Shown piece by piece: positions 17,351-24,935 of a DNA stretch of 64,000 bases. Every line of letters begins with the position of its first letter. Position 1 is the stretch's first letter. Under the pieces are notes generated by a model that worked only from the letters and a program-made list of their open reading frames with translations, had not been told where the DNA came from and did not search any database. This DNA comes from Bremerella sp. JC817. GTDB taxonomy: Bacteria > Planctomycetota > Planctomycetia > Pirellulales > Pirellulaceae. The position numbers were made by a program, and so were the translations under genes. Where the stretch lies: positions 236,131 to 300,130 of the forward strand of contig NZ_JBFEFG010000259.1 in assembly GCF_040718835.1 (NCBI RefSeq), given 5' to 3'.

Positions 17351-17665
17351 ATGTCGGCATATCCAATCTTCGGGACGATCACGTTGCCAGTGGCCTGGAC
17401 TCGCAAGCAGTGGGAACAGTTCGTGGCCAACTCGCCGATTCTACGTCAGGTCGAGTCGATTGAAGTGACTTGCCCCTTCACGCAGCGACCTACCGAACTG
17501 AACCATCCTACCCATGTCTTTGCGGGCATCTTCAATGACGCACAAATTGCGGCGTCGATTCGCTGCGTGGAAGAAGTGGTCGAAGTCTACGCCCCATCCG
17601 AGTTCGATGCGGCACGCTTGAAGCCGCTGGAAGAGCTCGTCGAAGCACCGTTCGAGCGATATTGA
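17351..17665 (+). CDS. Hypothetical protein, 104 residues
   Basis: A soluble protein without signal peptide, beginning MSAYPIFGTITLPVAWTRKQ and ending EELVEAPFERY. The pattern of short beta strands alternating with helices looks like a complete small alpha/beta domain. No motif points to a function. The ATG is the first in frame; the upstream sequence AAGGTACTTCACACC offers a weak ribosome site. The next gene on this strand begins 160 bases later. Confidence 0.55.
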   Translation: MSAYPIFGTITLPVAWTRKQWEQFVANSPILRQVESIEVTCPFTQRPTELNHPTHVFAGIFNDAQIAASIRCVEEVVEVYAPSEFDAARLKPLEELVEAPFERY

Positions 17666-17825
17666 TCTTGCCGCGATCGGTAGACCCTCATTCCAGGTGG
17701 CCTGTACAGCCGCCGACGAATCGGCATCCCGCAGATGAACCGTCAGGGTGGTTGCGGTGTCCTCAGGCAATCTGTTCTGTTACTTGTTGGAACAGGTTTT
17801 AGAGAATAGGACAGGCCACTAAGTC

Positions 17826-19082
17826 ATGGCAGACCATCAATCAGAGTGCGCGATCGAGCTTGAATCGTCGCCCACCTTGGATAACATTTCTTCCGACAAT
17901 GACGCAGGCATAAGCTTTTCACTCACGGTGCTCTTGGCCGCGACGGTCGGCATGGTGGTGGGCAATTTGTACTATGCCCAGCCGCTGCTGGCAGTCATCG
18001 CCAACGATCTGGGACTGACCGAAGCCCAGGTCGGCAGTGCCGCTACCCTGGGACTGCTGGCCCAAGCCGCCGGCATGTTGCTGCTACTTCCGCTAGGGGA
18101 CGTTTATGATCGACGGCCGTTTATTCTCGCCTCGGTCGGATCTTCCATTCTATCGCTGCTGGCGGTTTCGGCGTCGAACGGAATCGTTTGGCTGTCGGTC
18201 TCGTGCGTGCTGCTCGGAGTTTCGACGATCGGCACCCACATGACGATCTCTCTTGCGGCAAGCCTCGCCCACGAACGCCAACGCGGGTTTGTGGTCGGCA
18301 CGGTCTTTGGCGGACTGCTGACTGGGCTGTTGTTATCACGAGCCTTAAGCGGTGTGCTTGGTTCGATCTGGGGATGGCGAAACGTTTATTACATCGCTGC
18401 GACGGGGCTCGCCATTTTGCTGATACTGCTATGGAAGAAGCTGCCGGCGTCGGTGCCTCATTCCAAGATGACTTATCCGCAGCTTCTGATCTCGATGGCG
18501 AAATTGCTGCGGGACGAACCGATCTTGCGGGCCTCGTGCGTCTATGGAAGTGCGTCGTTCGCTGGCTTTGGTGCCTTCTGGGTGACCCTTTCATTTCACC
18601 TCGAACAACCTCCAATGGAATATGGCAGCGATGTCGCCGGGCTGTTGGGTTTGCTGGCGATCTCTGGGGCGTTGGCCGCCGGGCCGGTCGGCAAGTTAGC
18701 CGACTCGATGGGTGCCCTCTATATTCTGATCCCGTCGCTGCTACTGACGTTCTTCTCGTTCCTGGTGATGGGCTTGTGGGGAAGTTCGATCTGGGTGCTG
18801 GCGGTCGGCGTGGTGTTGATGGACATGGGAATGCAGGCGGTCCACGTCTGCAACCAATCGCGGATTTACAGTCTGCTTCCTGAAGCCCGTAACCGCTTGG
18901 GGGCGGTGTACGTGGTGACCTATTTCCTGGGTGGCTCGGTCGGATCGGCCATCGGCGTGTGGGCGTGGACCAGCTATGGCTGGCCAGGGGTCTGCTACAG
19001 CGCAACCGCCTTCCTGGGGATTGCTCTGACCTACTTGGCGATTCGCACGCTGCGTAACATGCAGACTGGCGCGGCGCATTAA
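17826..19082 (+). CDS. MFS transporter of the AraJ/YnfM-like drug or sugar efflux group
   Basis: The 418-residue protein has about 12 transmembrane helices after a roughly 30-residue cytoplasmic start. The MFS A-motif follows the second helix (GDVYDRRPFIL, a G-x3-DR-RR pattern). The opening LLAATVGMVVGNLYYAQPLL and later GSVGSAIGVWAW are characteristic of the YnfM/AraJ set of proton antiporters. Such proteins usually export small hydrophilic compounds or drugs, using the proton gradient. No regulator lies beside it, so the substrate is not suggested by context. A weak hairpin (19085-19125) follows the stop. Confidence 0.9.
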   Translation: MADHQSECAIELESSPTLDNISSDNDAGISFSLTVLLAATVGMVVGNLYYAQPLLAVIANDLGLTEAQVGSAATLGLLAQAAGMLLLLPLGDVYDRRPFILASVGSSILSLLAVSASNGIVWLSVSCVLLGVSTIGTHMTISLAASLAHERQRGFVVGTVFGGLLTGLLLSRALSGVLGSIWGWRNVYYIAATGLAILLILLWKKLPASVPHSKMTYPQLLISMAKLLRDEPILRASCVYGSASFAGFGAFWVTLSFHLEQPPMEYGSDVAGLLGLLAISGALAAGPVGKLADSMGALYILIPSLLLTFFSFLVMGLWGSSIWVLAVGVVLMDMGMQAVHVCNQSRIYSLLPEARNRLGAVYVVTYFLGGSVGSAIGVWAWTSYGWPGVCYSATAFLGIALTYLAIRTLRNMQTGAAH

Positions 19083-19140
19083 AAAACCCCGCCCGAAACA
19101 ACGTCCGGCCAGGGTTTCGTCTGTTCTGAGCTTCGATCGC

Positions 19141-19533
19141 TTAGAGATCGAAGTTCTCGGTATTTTCTTTCTTGTCGACCTGAGCGGTCAACTTGCTGTT
19201 GCGATTGTATTTCGCTGGAATCTCTTCTTTCATGATCGGATCGCCGGTGATTTCTTCTTTGCCGACTTCAACCATGTGCGTGATCTTCACTGTCTTGGTT
19301 CCCTCGGGCACTGAGAGGGAATACTTGCCAGCTTGAATCTCGGCCATCACCGGCGGAATCCCTTTGGCGGCTTGTTCTGGGGAATCGAAGATGATTTGCC
19401 CAGCATCCAGTGGCTTGCCGTCCAAGGTCACCACGCCGGAGACTTGAAAGCGAGGTTCTTCAGGCTCTGCCGCGGCGGTACAACCGAGCGTGGCCAGGGC
19501 GAGTAGTCCGATTGATAAAGCAACACTGCGCAT
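19141..19533 (-). CDS. Lipoprotein with carboxypeptidase-regulatory-like beta-sandwich, DUF1559 cassette
   Basis: The product is 130 residues from the ATG at 19533, which has AGGA seven bases upstream and is preferred over the ATG at 19548. It begins with a lipoprotein signal (ALSIGLLALATLGC). The mature part matches small planctomycete transthyretin/carboxypeptidase-regulatory-like lipoproteins: VSGVVTLDGKPLDAGQIIF, then KYSLSVPEGTKTVKI. It is 33 bases downstream of a DUF1559 gene and probably cotranscribed with it. Its constant association with the prepilin-like protein suggests that they work together at the envelope. Confidence 0.85.
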   Translation of the reverse strand: MRSVALSIGLLALATLGCTAAAEPEEPRFQVSGVVTLDGKPLDAGQIIFDSPEQAAKGIPPVMAEIQAGKYSLSVPEGTKTVKITHMVEVGKEEITGDPIMKEEIPAKYNRNSKLTAQVDKKENTENFDL

Positions 19534-19566
19534 TTTCTGTTCCTGCATGAAAATGGTGTCAGGGGA

Positions 19567-20571
19567 TTAAGGAATCTGCACGACGTTGCCATCGTTGCGG
19601 ACGCCAAGATTGCCGAGCGTGGTCAGGTCGATCGTTTCTGGCAAGAAGTGGATCGAACCATCGCAGAACAGCGCATTAACACCACCAGGATGCTCAGAGC
19701 GAAGTGGCGAGTTGTTGCCGTAGTTGCCACAGATGCCTTCGCTGCTGCACGAAATGCTGAAGTTGTTGGTTGGATTGATTCGGTATCGCAGCGAGGTGGT
19801 ATTGAACGCACGACCGTCGCTCGAACCGCTACCAGGCAGCGTCGTCGTGTTGTTGTTCTGGCCACGGGTTCCCATGTTGAATCCGTACTGCATGCTGCGA
19901 ACATCGGTACGCGTTCCCGAGGAGTTCTTCAGCCAGCCACCCACTTCGCTGACAGCCAGGGTATTGCTGGAACCGTCGGTGATCGAAGCGAACGTGGTCT
20001 TGCTGTTGTAATACAGCACGCCATTCATCGCCGATGGGCCGTGGTCGGTATCGTTCTGGGTCGCCCCCGTGACACCACCAAAGCCATTGACCACGCCTGC
20101 GATCGAGATGTAGTCGGCGATCATCGTCTTCACCGCATCGTTGCCCAGTTCCTGCTGGAGCGAAGCGGAAGGACATTCATAGATCCCGAAGATCGGACTG
20201 CCGGCATCCACACCACAGGCATCGCTCACCGAGCCATCGTTCCAGTGCTGGCTCAGGTCGATGATGTCGTACACGTTGCCCAATTCGACATAAGGCAAGA
20301 TGTGCACCATCCACGAGGTGCCCCACTTGTTCGCGGTCGCCGTTCCGAAGGGACGCAGATTGTTGGTCGTACCTGGTGGAAAGCGATTGAATGTGTCGTG
20401 GAAGTTATGCAGGGCAAGGCCGTGCTGCTTCAAGTTGTTGACACATTGCGAGCGTCGAGCCGCTTCGCGTGCTTGCTGCACCGCTGGCAGCAAAAGCGCA
20501 ATCAGAACGCCGATGATGGCAATCACCACCAGCAGTTCTACTAATGTAAAACCTGACAATTTCGATTTCAT
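19567..20571 (-). CDS. DUF1559 protein with type IV prepilin leader
   Basis: The product is 334 residues from the ATG at 20571, giving the leader [20 protein letters not shown]; upstream codons would add an implausible 35 residues. The DUF1559 body starts AARRSQCVNNLKQHGLALHN and ends with the canonical H-x9-DG motif HPGGVNALFCDGS. Peptidase cleavage after Gly and N-methylation of Phe are expected, followed by insertion into a pseudopilus-like structure or the envelope. The downstream lipoprotein gene starts 33 bases after the stop. A long A/T-rich leader (20620-20710) precedes it. Confidence 0.92.
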   Translation of the reverse strand: MKSKLSGFTLVELLVVIAIIGVLIALLLPAVQQAREAARRSQCVNNLKQHGLALHNFHDTFNRFPPGTTNNLRPFGTATANKWGTSWMVHILPYVELGNVYDIIDLSQHWNDGSVSDACGVDAGSPIFGIYECPSASLQQELGNDAVKTMIADYISIAGVVNGFGGVTGATQNDTDHGPSAMNGVLYYNSKTTFASITDGSSNTLAVSEVGGWLKNSSGTRTDVRSMQYGFNMGTRGQNNNTTTLPGSGSSDGRAFNTTSLRYRINPTNNFSISCSSEGICGNYGNNSPLRSEHPGGVNALFCDGSIHFLPETIDLTTLGNLGVRNDGNVVQIP

Positions 20572-21257
20572 AGCAGAAGCGCCGCTTGGAAAAGGGAAGA
20601 GATTACGCACCCACTTCAGGGGGCTAAGATCAGTTACTATAAATGGGAGTATAAGGACGGCGCATTTTTTTAACAAGCACTTTTAACTTTTTTACACTTT
20701 TGCCCCCTACATGTGCTACTTCCCGTCGAGTGGAGGCCCAAGCCTAAATACTTGCCAACATTCATCTTTCGTGTGTTTATGGTGTGCTAAATAAGGGACC
20801 AGCATGGCAACACACAGCACCCACTGCGGTTTATTTACCATTTCAAGTGGGCGGACATTATCGCAGACAGAGGGGTATTTAAATTCTCTTCACCAGGGTT
20901 TCCCCCATCCAGGGAACGCCCCTCCAGCACAAATCGACGACGCCAGAAAATGGTGACGTAGTGCCTCTCAACCGCCAGCGATCTTGGTGGAAGAAAGGGG
21001 AGCCCGAAACCGCATCCAGAGACGCTTCGCCCAGATTGCCATAAGCGTACGAGGTATCGATGGCCTGGTGGAAAGAAGCGAACGAGACCTTCCGCGTCGT
21101 CCGCTTTGTGGCTTGCAAACGGTCCCAGGCTTTTCCTGAAACTCTGAAGACTTCTCGTCGTTTTTTTTGGCGTGGGGCGATCGCGTCACGCAAGCCGAAT
21201 CATTACGTTGGATCGATCAATTCAGAGTACGTTTCGTGTCGAAGAAAGTGGATCAGA
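20572..21257. other. Intergenic stretch, 686 bases, no supported gene
   Basis: The region between the DUF1559 start and the plus-strand gene at 21258 begins with an A/T-rich block (20625-20700) that probably holds the DUF1559 promoter. A minus-strand frame at 20879-21193 is open but has no ribosome site, signal or family features, so I do not call it. No RNA gene or repeat is apparent. Confidence 0.45.
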
Positions 21258-21743
21258 ATGAAAGAAGGCGATTTCTGCCGGGTCGACGATTGCCCAGACT
21301 GGTATATCTGGTTTCAGCATAAGATCGTTCGGGGCGAGCCGATGCTGTGCTCGACTCATGGAGGCTGGATCGCGGTTGCCTACCAGGGCGATACTCCCAT
21401 GCAGGCACTCGCCAACGGGCCGGTCTTCATGAACGTCGTCGGCCGCCGCCGGACCGCTCCTGTGACACGTGTTGCCACGTTTCCGGTCGAGCCTGCCGAC
21501 ATCATCTGGCCGCAGTTCTACAGCACCTATCATGACGATCGCGAGTACACCTATCTCAGCGACGGCTATAACGACGTCGAGATTAAGAAGTCGGAAATGG
21601 TCGGCGACTTCCCTCAATCGTTGTGCATGGTCGAAGCGATGATTGCCACCATTAAAGATGGCCCCGCCGAGATCAAGAAGGAACGCGAACGGTATCGCAT
21701 TGACTTCACGCACACACTGAAGACGAAGAAAAAGTCGAAGTAA
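21258..21743 (+). CDS. Hypothetical protein, 161 residues
   Basis: The ATG at 21258 is chosen because the sequence reads as protein only from MKEGDFCRVDDCPDWYIWFQ; the longer open frame upstream looks random. The product is soluble and rich in aromatic residues, with a short Cys/Asp/Trp block at the start and a Lys-rich end (TLKTKKKSK). No signal peptide and no known domain. It is isolated, with intergenic DNA on both sides, at the edge of the accessory patch that follows. Confidence 0.65.
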   Translation: MKEGDFCRVDDCPDWYIWFQHKIVRGEPMLCSTHGGWIAVAYQGDTPMQALANGPVFMNVVGRRRTAPVTRVATFPVEPADIIWPQFYSTYHDDREYTYLSDGYNDVEIKKSEMVGDFPQSLCMVEAMIATIKDGPAEIKKERERYRIDFTHTLKTKKKSK

Positions 21744-21930
21744 TCGATGGAATAGTCGGCTGAGCCCCCAAGGCAATCGGCAATCAACGATGATTCGGTG
21801 GTGGCGGTCGAACGTCACCATCCCCGAGCACCGTTCGAAGTCGGCGGACAGTTCAACAAGTCGATCTTGGTGCACCTTGTTGCTGTTCGCACGGTAGCAA
21901 GACACCGGTAACTTGATCTGGCACTCTGAT

Positions 21931-22071
21931 ATGATGCGAGCCGACGCCTATCAAGATATTCGCAAAGTGCTGGAAACCGGCCCATACAATTCCGGTTCGA
22001 TCCAACATTCGGGAACACGCGTCCCGGTGCAGGGCGGAGTTTTCTGGGACGTTAGCTCACGTCGCATCTAA
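21931..22071 (+). CDS. Possible 46-residue peptide or gene remnant
   Basis: Two consecutive ATG codons open a 47-codon frame reading MMRADAYQDIRKVLETGPYN, SGSIQHSGTRVPVQGGVFWD and on to a TAA. It looks more protein-like than random frames nearby, but no ribosome site precedes it and I know no matching family. It could be the tail of a decayed gene next to the accessory pair at 22142-23462. The rest of 21744-22141 holds nothing I can name. Confidence 0.25.
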   Translation: MMRADAYQDIRKVLETGPYNSGSIQHSGTRVPVQGGVFWDVSSRRI

Positions 22072-22141
22072 ACCGATTTATCGAAATTGAAGAATCTCTC
22101 AAATCACAAACATCCCCAACAACACTTCCTTGCTGTGGCTA

Positions 22142-22831
22142 TCAATCCTCTGTGCCACTAACAGGAGGCTCGCCGTCCTGTCGCATCTTATCGCATTCAG
22201 AACTACTAACTCTGTGACCTACTCCGTAGAAGACACCACGGTCATCAACATCGCGTCCTGGAGAATTTTTCAGGAACTCAGTGTAGCTCGCGTTCCGATT
22301 GTGCCTTAAGTAAAACGAAAAGACAATTACGACTAATAGAATCAAGTAGGGAACCGCTCTAATTGGCTCAAAACTGCCGAACTCAAATGTCGAATAAAAA
22401 CCCGGATAGATTCGAACTGAAAAGTGATAGAGCAACACAACTGTGGCCACCCCAATACCTAAGTATTTTTGGATTCTCAGATGTGTCAACATCGCACCAC
22501 TCTCTCGATGCCTGCCCCAGTAGTAATGAATCTCACGAAGATCACTCGGGGCGAGAAACTGCCTTTCGATATTCGCAATTATCACCAAATTACGATTATA
22601 CCAGTAGGACGCATCCAGCAGATGTGCAATTAGCCAGCCACAAAGCAACACCATCAATCCGGCAGCTAAGTCGAGCGGAAGTACATTCTTTTCAACCAAT
22701 GCAAAGATCGCGAATGCTCCGACGACTACCCCAACGGATTGCCATACGACTAAGATATGACGATGAATATCTCGATGCATTTGATCATACATCTTAAGCA
22801 GAAGCTCTTCGCGTTCAGTCATGCCCTCCAT
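22142..22831 (-). CDS. Accessory membrane protein of unknown function, 229 residues
   Basis: The product begins MEGMTEREELLLKMYDQMHR, a charged helical head, followed by four hydrophobic segments at about residues 28-46, 53-69, 118-138 and 160-177 and an acidic cytoplasmic tail. An intervening block (LAPSDLREIHYYWGRHRES) resembles soluble loops in small helical membrane proteins carried by accessory regions, but I cannot name a family. Its ATG lies 17 bases inside the upstream gene's 3-prime end, so translation is probably coupled. Base composition is lower in G+C than the flanks: 22321-22380 contains 25 G+C in 60. This suggests acquisition by transfer. Confidence 0.7.
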   Translation of the reverse strand: MEGMTEREELLLKMYDQMHRDIHRHILVVWQSVGVVVGAFAIFALVEKNVLPLDLAAGLMVLLCGWLIAHLLDASYWYNRNLVIIANIERQFLAPSDLREIHYYWGRHRESGAMLTHLRIQKYLGIGVATVVLLYHFSVRIYPGFYSTFEFGSFEPIRAVPYLILLVVIVFSFYLRHNRNASYTEFLKNSPGRDVDDRGVFYGVGHRVSSSECDKMRQDGEPPVSGTED

Positions 22832-23462
22832 CCTTTTTGTAGTCTCGCCATATCCTGTTGATGTTGCGCATCGACATCCTCAGACAGTTGTCATAGCCAC
22901 CTGCCGGGTGCGGCTTGAATCGTTCTCCATCGAAGTAATCACCATACGCGGCGTCGAGTGTGAATCGATTGCAATCGAATGAGATCACATTCATCATTCG
23001 TGCTAATTCTCTTTGCCTATCGGGACGCCCTCCCAAAAGGTGAACTCTAGCCTTGAAGCACTCAGGCGCAATTTTTGTTCCGCCATACCGTGTAGGCACT
23101 GAATAACCGAGTACGAACCGACCTGGGATTAGCTCGGTCAATCGATTACCCATTGAACGAACCTTAGGGACGACAATCACGTTGTCGCAGAACTCCAAGA
23201 GCTCATACGCTTGATCAATGACTCTACTCAGTTGGGACATTCGCTCAATATCACGCGCGACTGTCATTATCGGATTTGTGCTTGCAGCCGCACTCAAATG
23301 TTTTTTAAAGCAGTACGATTTCCAATTTATATCCAGAAACCCTAATCGGTCGAACGATTTCACGTCACGGAGATTGGTATATCGTGCGCCTGGCAGCCAC
23401 CCGAATCGCCGAGCGATTTTTACGGCCTTTTTACTGTGATTGATAAATTTCAAGACAGCCAT
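22815..23462 (-). CDS. Accessory protein with a barrel-like conserved core (possibly DUF6610-like)
   Basis: The 215-residue soluble protein has strongly motif-like blocks: WLPGARYTNLRDVKSFDRLG near the start, CDNVIVVPK in the middle, RFVLGYSVPTRYGGT, VHLLGGRPDRQRELA and SFDCNRFTLDAAYGDYFDGE near the end. From memory, this set resembles an uncharacterised family found in haloarchaea and viruses (DUF6610), but I could not check. The spacing of strand-like blocks followed by Gly suggests half of a beta/alpha barrel, reminiscent of tRNA-guanine-transglycosylase-type folds; this is inference. It overlaps the downstream membrane-protein gene by 17 bases. The two genes form an A/T-richer unit inserted beside nrdB. 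Confidence 0.7.
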   Translation of the reverse strand: MAVLKFINHSKKAVKIARRFGWLPGARYTNLRDVKSFDRLGFLDINWKSYCFKKHLSAAASTNPIMTVARDIERMSQLSRVIDQAYELLEFCDNVIVVPKVRSMGNRLTELIPGRFVLGYSVPTRYGGTKIAPECFKARVHLLGGRPDRQRELARMMNVISFDCNRFTLDAAYGDYFDGERFKPHPAGGYDNCLRMSMRNINRIWRDYKKDGGHD

Positions 23463-23605
23463 GTCGTATGTGTCAATATTTCTTCACATCAACACTACTA
23501 AGTGTCACCTTGAACTCTGTAACCACTTGGGTTCCCACTTTCACTTTTTATAAACCACGTTGCTCCCACATTCAATTGACAACTATTCCAACTGAGACTA
23601 CGCAT

Positions 23606-23640
23606 AAAAAGAGGCGAGCCATCGCGGGGATGGCTCGCCC
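23606..23640 (-). terminator. Terminator downstream of nrdB
   Basis: On the minus strand GGGCGAGCCATC, a short C/G loop and GATGGCTCGCC form a long stem followed by a TCTTTTT tract. It lies about 85 bases past the nrdB stop codon and ends the nrdAB transcript before the accessory patch. Confidence 0.85.
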
Positions 23641-23724
23641 TTGTAGTCCTTTACAAGACACAATCCTTGGTTCTTACCCGGCTGTGAGAGCCGGTTGTTC
23701 CGCCCGTGGGGCAGGGGAACCAGG

Positions 23725-24786
23725 TTAGTCCCAATTCAAGCCACTCGAGCTTTGATACTCGGTGACGCGGGTTTCGAAGAAGTTCTTTTCCTTCGCCAGG
23801 TCCATGGTTTCGCTCATCCATGGGAACGGGTTGTTTGGCTGGTTGAACTGCTTGGCCAGACCAATACGTTCCAAACGGCGATCGGCGATGTGGTGGACAT
23901 AGTCGCGGAACAGATCGCGGTTCAAACCGAGAATACCGTTGGGCAGGCAGTCCGAAGCGTAACCGATTTCCAGTTCGACAGCTTCCTTGATCAGGTCGAT
24001 GATCGACTGCTGGAATTCTTCGGTCCAGACTTCCGGGTTTTCTTCCTTGATGCCGTTGATCAAGTCGATCCCGAAGTTCAAGTGAACCGTTTCGTCACGC
24101 AGAATGTACTGGAACTGCTCGCCGATACCAGTCATCAGGTTGCGACGGTGGAACGAAAGCACCATCACGAAACCGGTATAGAAGAAGATACCTTCCATGA
24201 TGATGTAGTAACCGATCAGGTTCTTCAGGAAGGTTTGAATGCCTTCGTAGCTGTCGGTACGGAAGTCCGGGTCGAGCACTTCGCGGGTCAAGTTCATCTC
24301 GAACTCGTCCTTGCGGGTGATCGCGGGGACTTCGTGATACATGTTGAAGACTTCGCCTTCGTTCAGGCCAAGGCTTTCCACGACGTACAAGAAGGTGTGC
24401 GAGTGAATCGCTTCTTCAAAGGCCTGACGCAGCAGGTACTGACGGGCTTCGGCATTGGTGACATGCTTGAAGATCGCCAACACCAGGTTGTTCCCGACCA
24501 GGCTTTCGGCGGTGGAGAAGAAGCCGAGGTTACGCATGATGACCTTGCGTTCGTCCTCGGTCAGCTTGTCGCTACGCCAAGTTTCGATGTCCTTGGTCAT
24601 TGGAACTTCGGTTGGCATCCAGTGATTAGCACAACCGTTGAGGTAGTGTTCCCACGCCCAGTGGTACTTCAGCGGCATCAACTGATTCACGTCGACCTGG
24701 TGAGCGTTGATCAAACGCTTCTCACTGGCGCGAACACGGCTGGTGCCGGTCATTTCGGTATCAAAGCCGAGGCTTGGAGTGGACAT
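23725..24786 (-). CDS. nrdB: Ribonucleotide reductase small subunit (R2), class Ic-type
   Basis: This 353-residue R2 protein houses the metal cofactor that starts radical transfer to the large subunit for deoxynucleotide synthesis. Metal ligands are visible at Glu94 ([10 protein letters not shown]), Glu125 and His128 (EEAIHSH), Glu198 ([12 protein letters not shown]), and Glu232 and His235 ([10 protein letters not shown]). The residue seven after Glu125, where class Ia enzymes carry the radical Tyr (Y122 in E. coli), is Phe132. A Phe here, with Glu at the first ligand position, is the hallmark of class Ic R2, as in Chlamydia trachomatis with a Mn/Fe cofactor. It lies 149 bases downstream of nrdA and is probably cotranscribed. 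Confidence 0.95.
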   Translation of the reverse strand: MSTPSLGFDTEMTGTSRVRASEKRLINAHQVDVNQLMPLKYHWAWEHYLNGCANHWMPTEVPMTKDIETWRSDKLTEDERKVIMRNLGFFSTAESLVGNNLVLAIFKHVTNAEARQYLLRQAFEEAIHSHTFLYVVESLGLNEGEVFNMYHEVPAITRKDEFEMNLTREVLDPDFRTDSYEGIQTFLKNLIGYYIIMEGIFFYTGFVMVLSFHRRNLMTGIGEQFQYILRDETVHLNFGIDLINGIKEENPEVWTEEFQQSIIDLIKEAVELEIGYASDCLPNGILGLNRDLFRDYVHHIADRRLERIGLAKQFNQPNNPFPWMSETMDLAKEKNFFETRVTEYQSSSGLNWD

Positions 24787-24935
24787 CGTGTTTCTCCGAA
24801 AGGAAAGGTGTGCGGGAAAATTGCGTCGTGCAATCGCGCCGGCGGCAACCTAGATTGCGGCCGGCGACAGACTTTGGCAGAGTCCTGGCCCATGCCCAGT
24901 AACAACCGAACATGGTCAGTCATGACAACCGCTGC

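Noticed and set aside
17123..17463. Short frames on both strands between the DUF1559 gene and 17351
   Set aside because: They overlap each other, lack ribosome sites and have no recognisable sequence.
20879..21193. Minus-strand open frame of 104 codons
   Set aside because: No ribosome site, signal peptide or domain, and no similarity to neighbouring genes.
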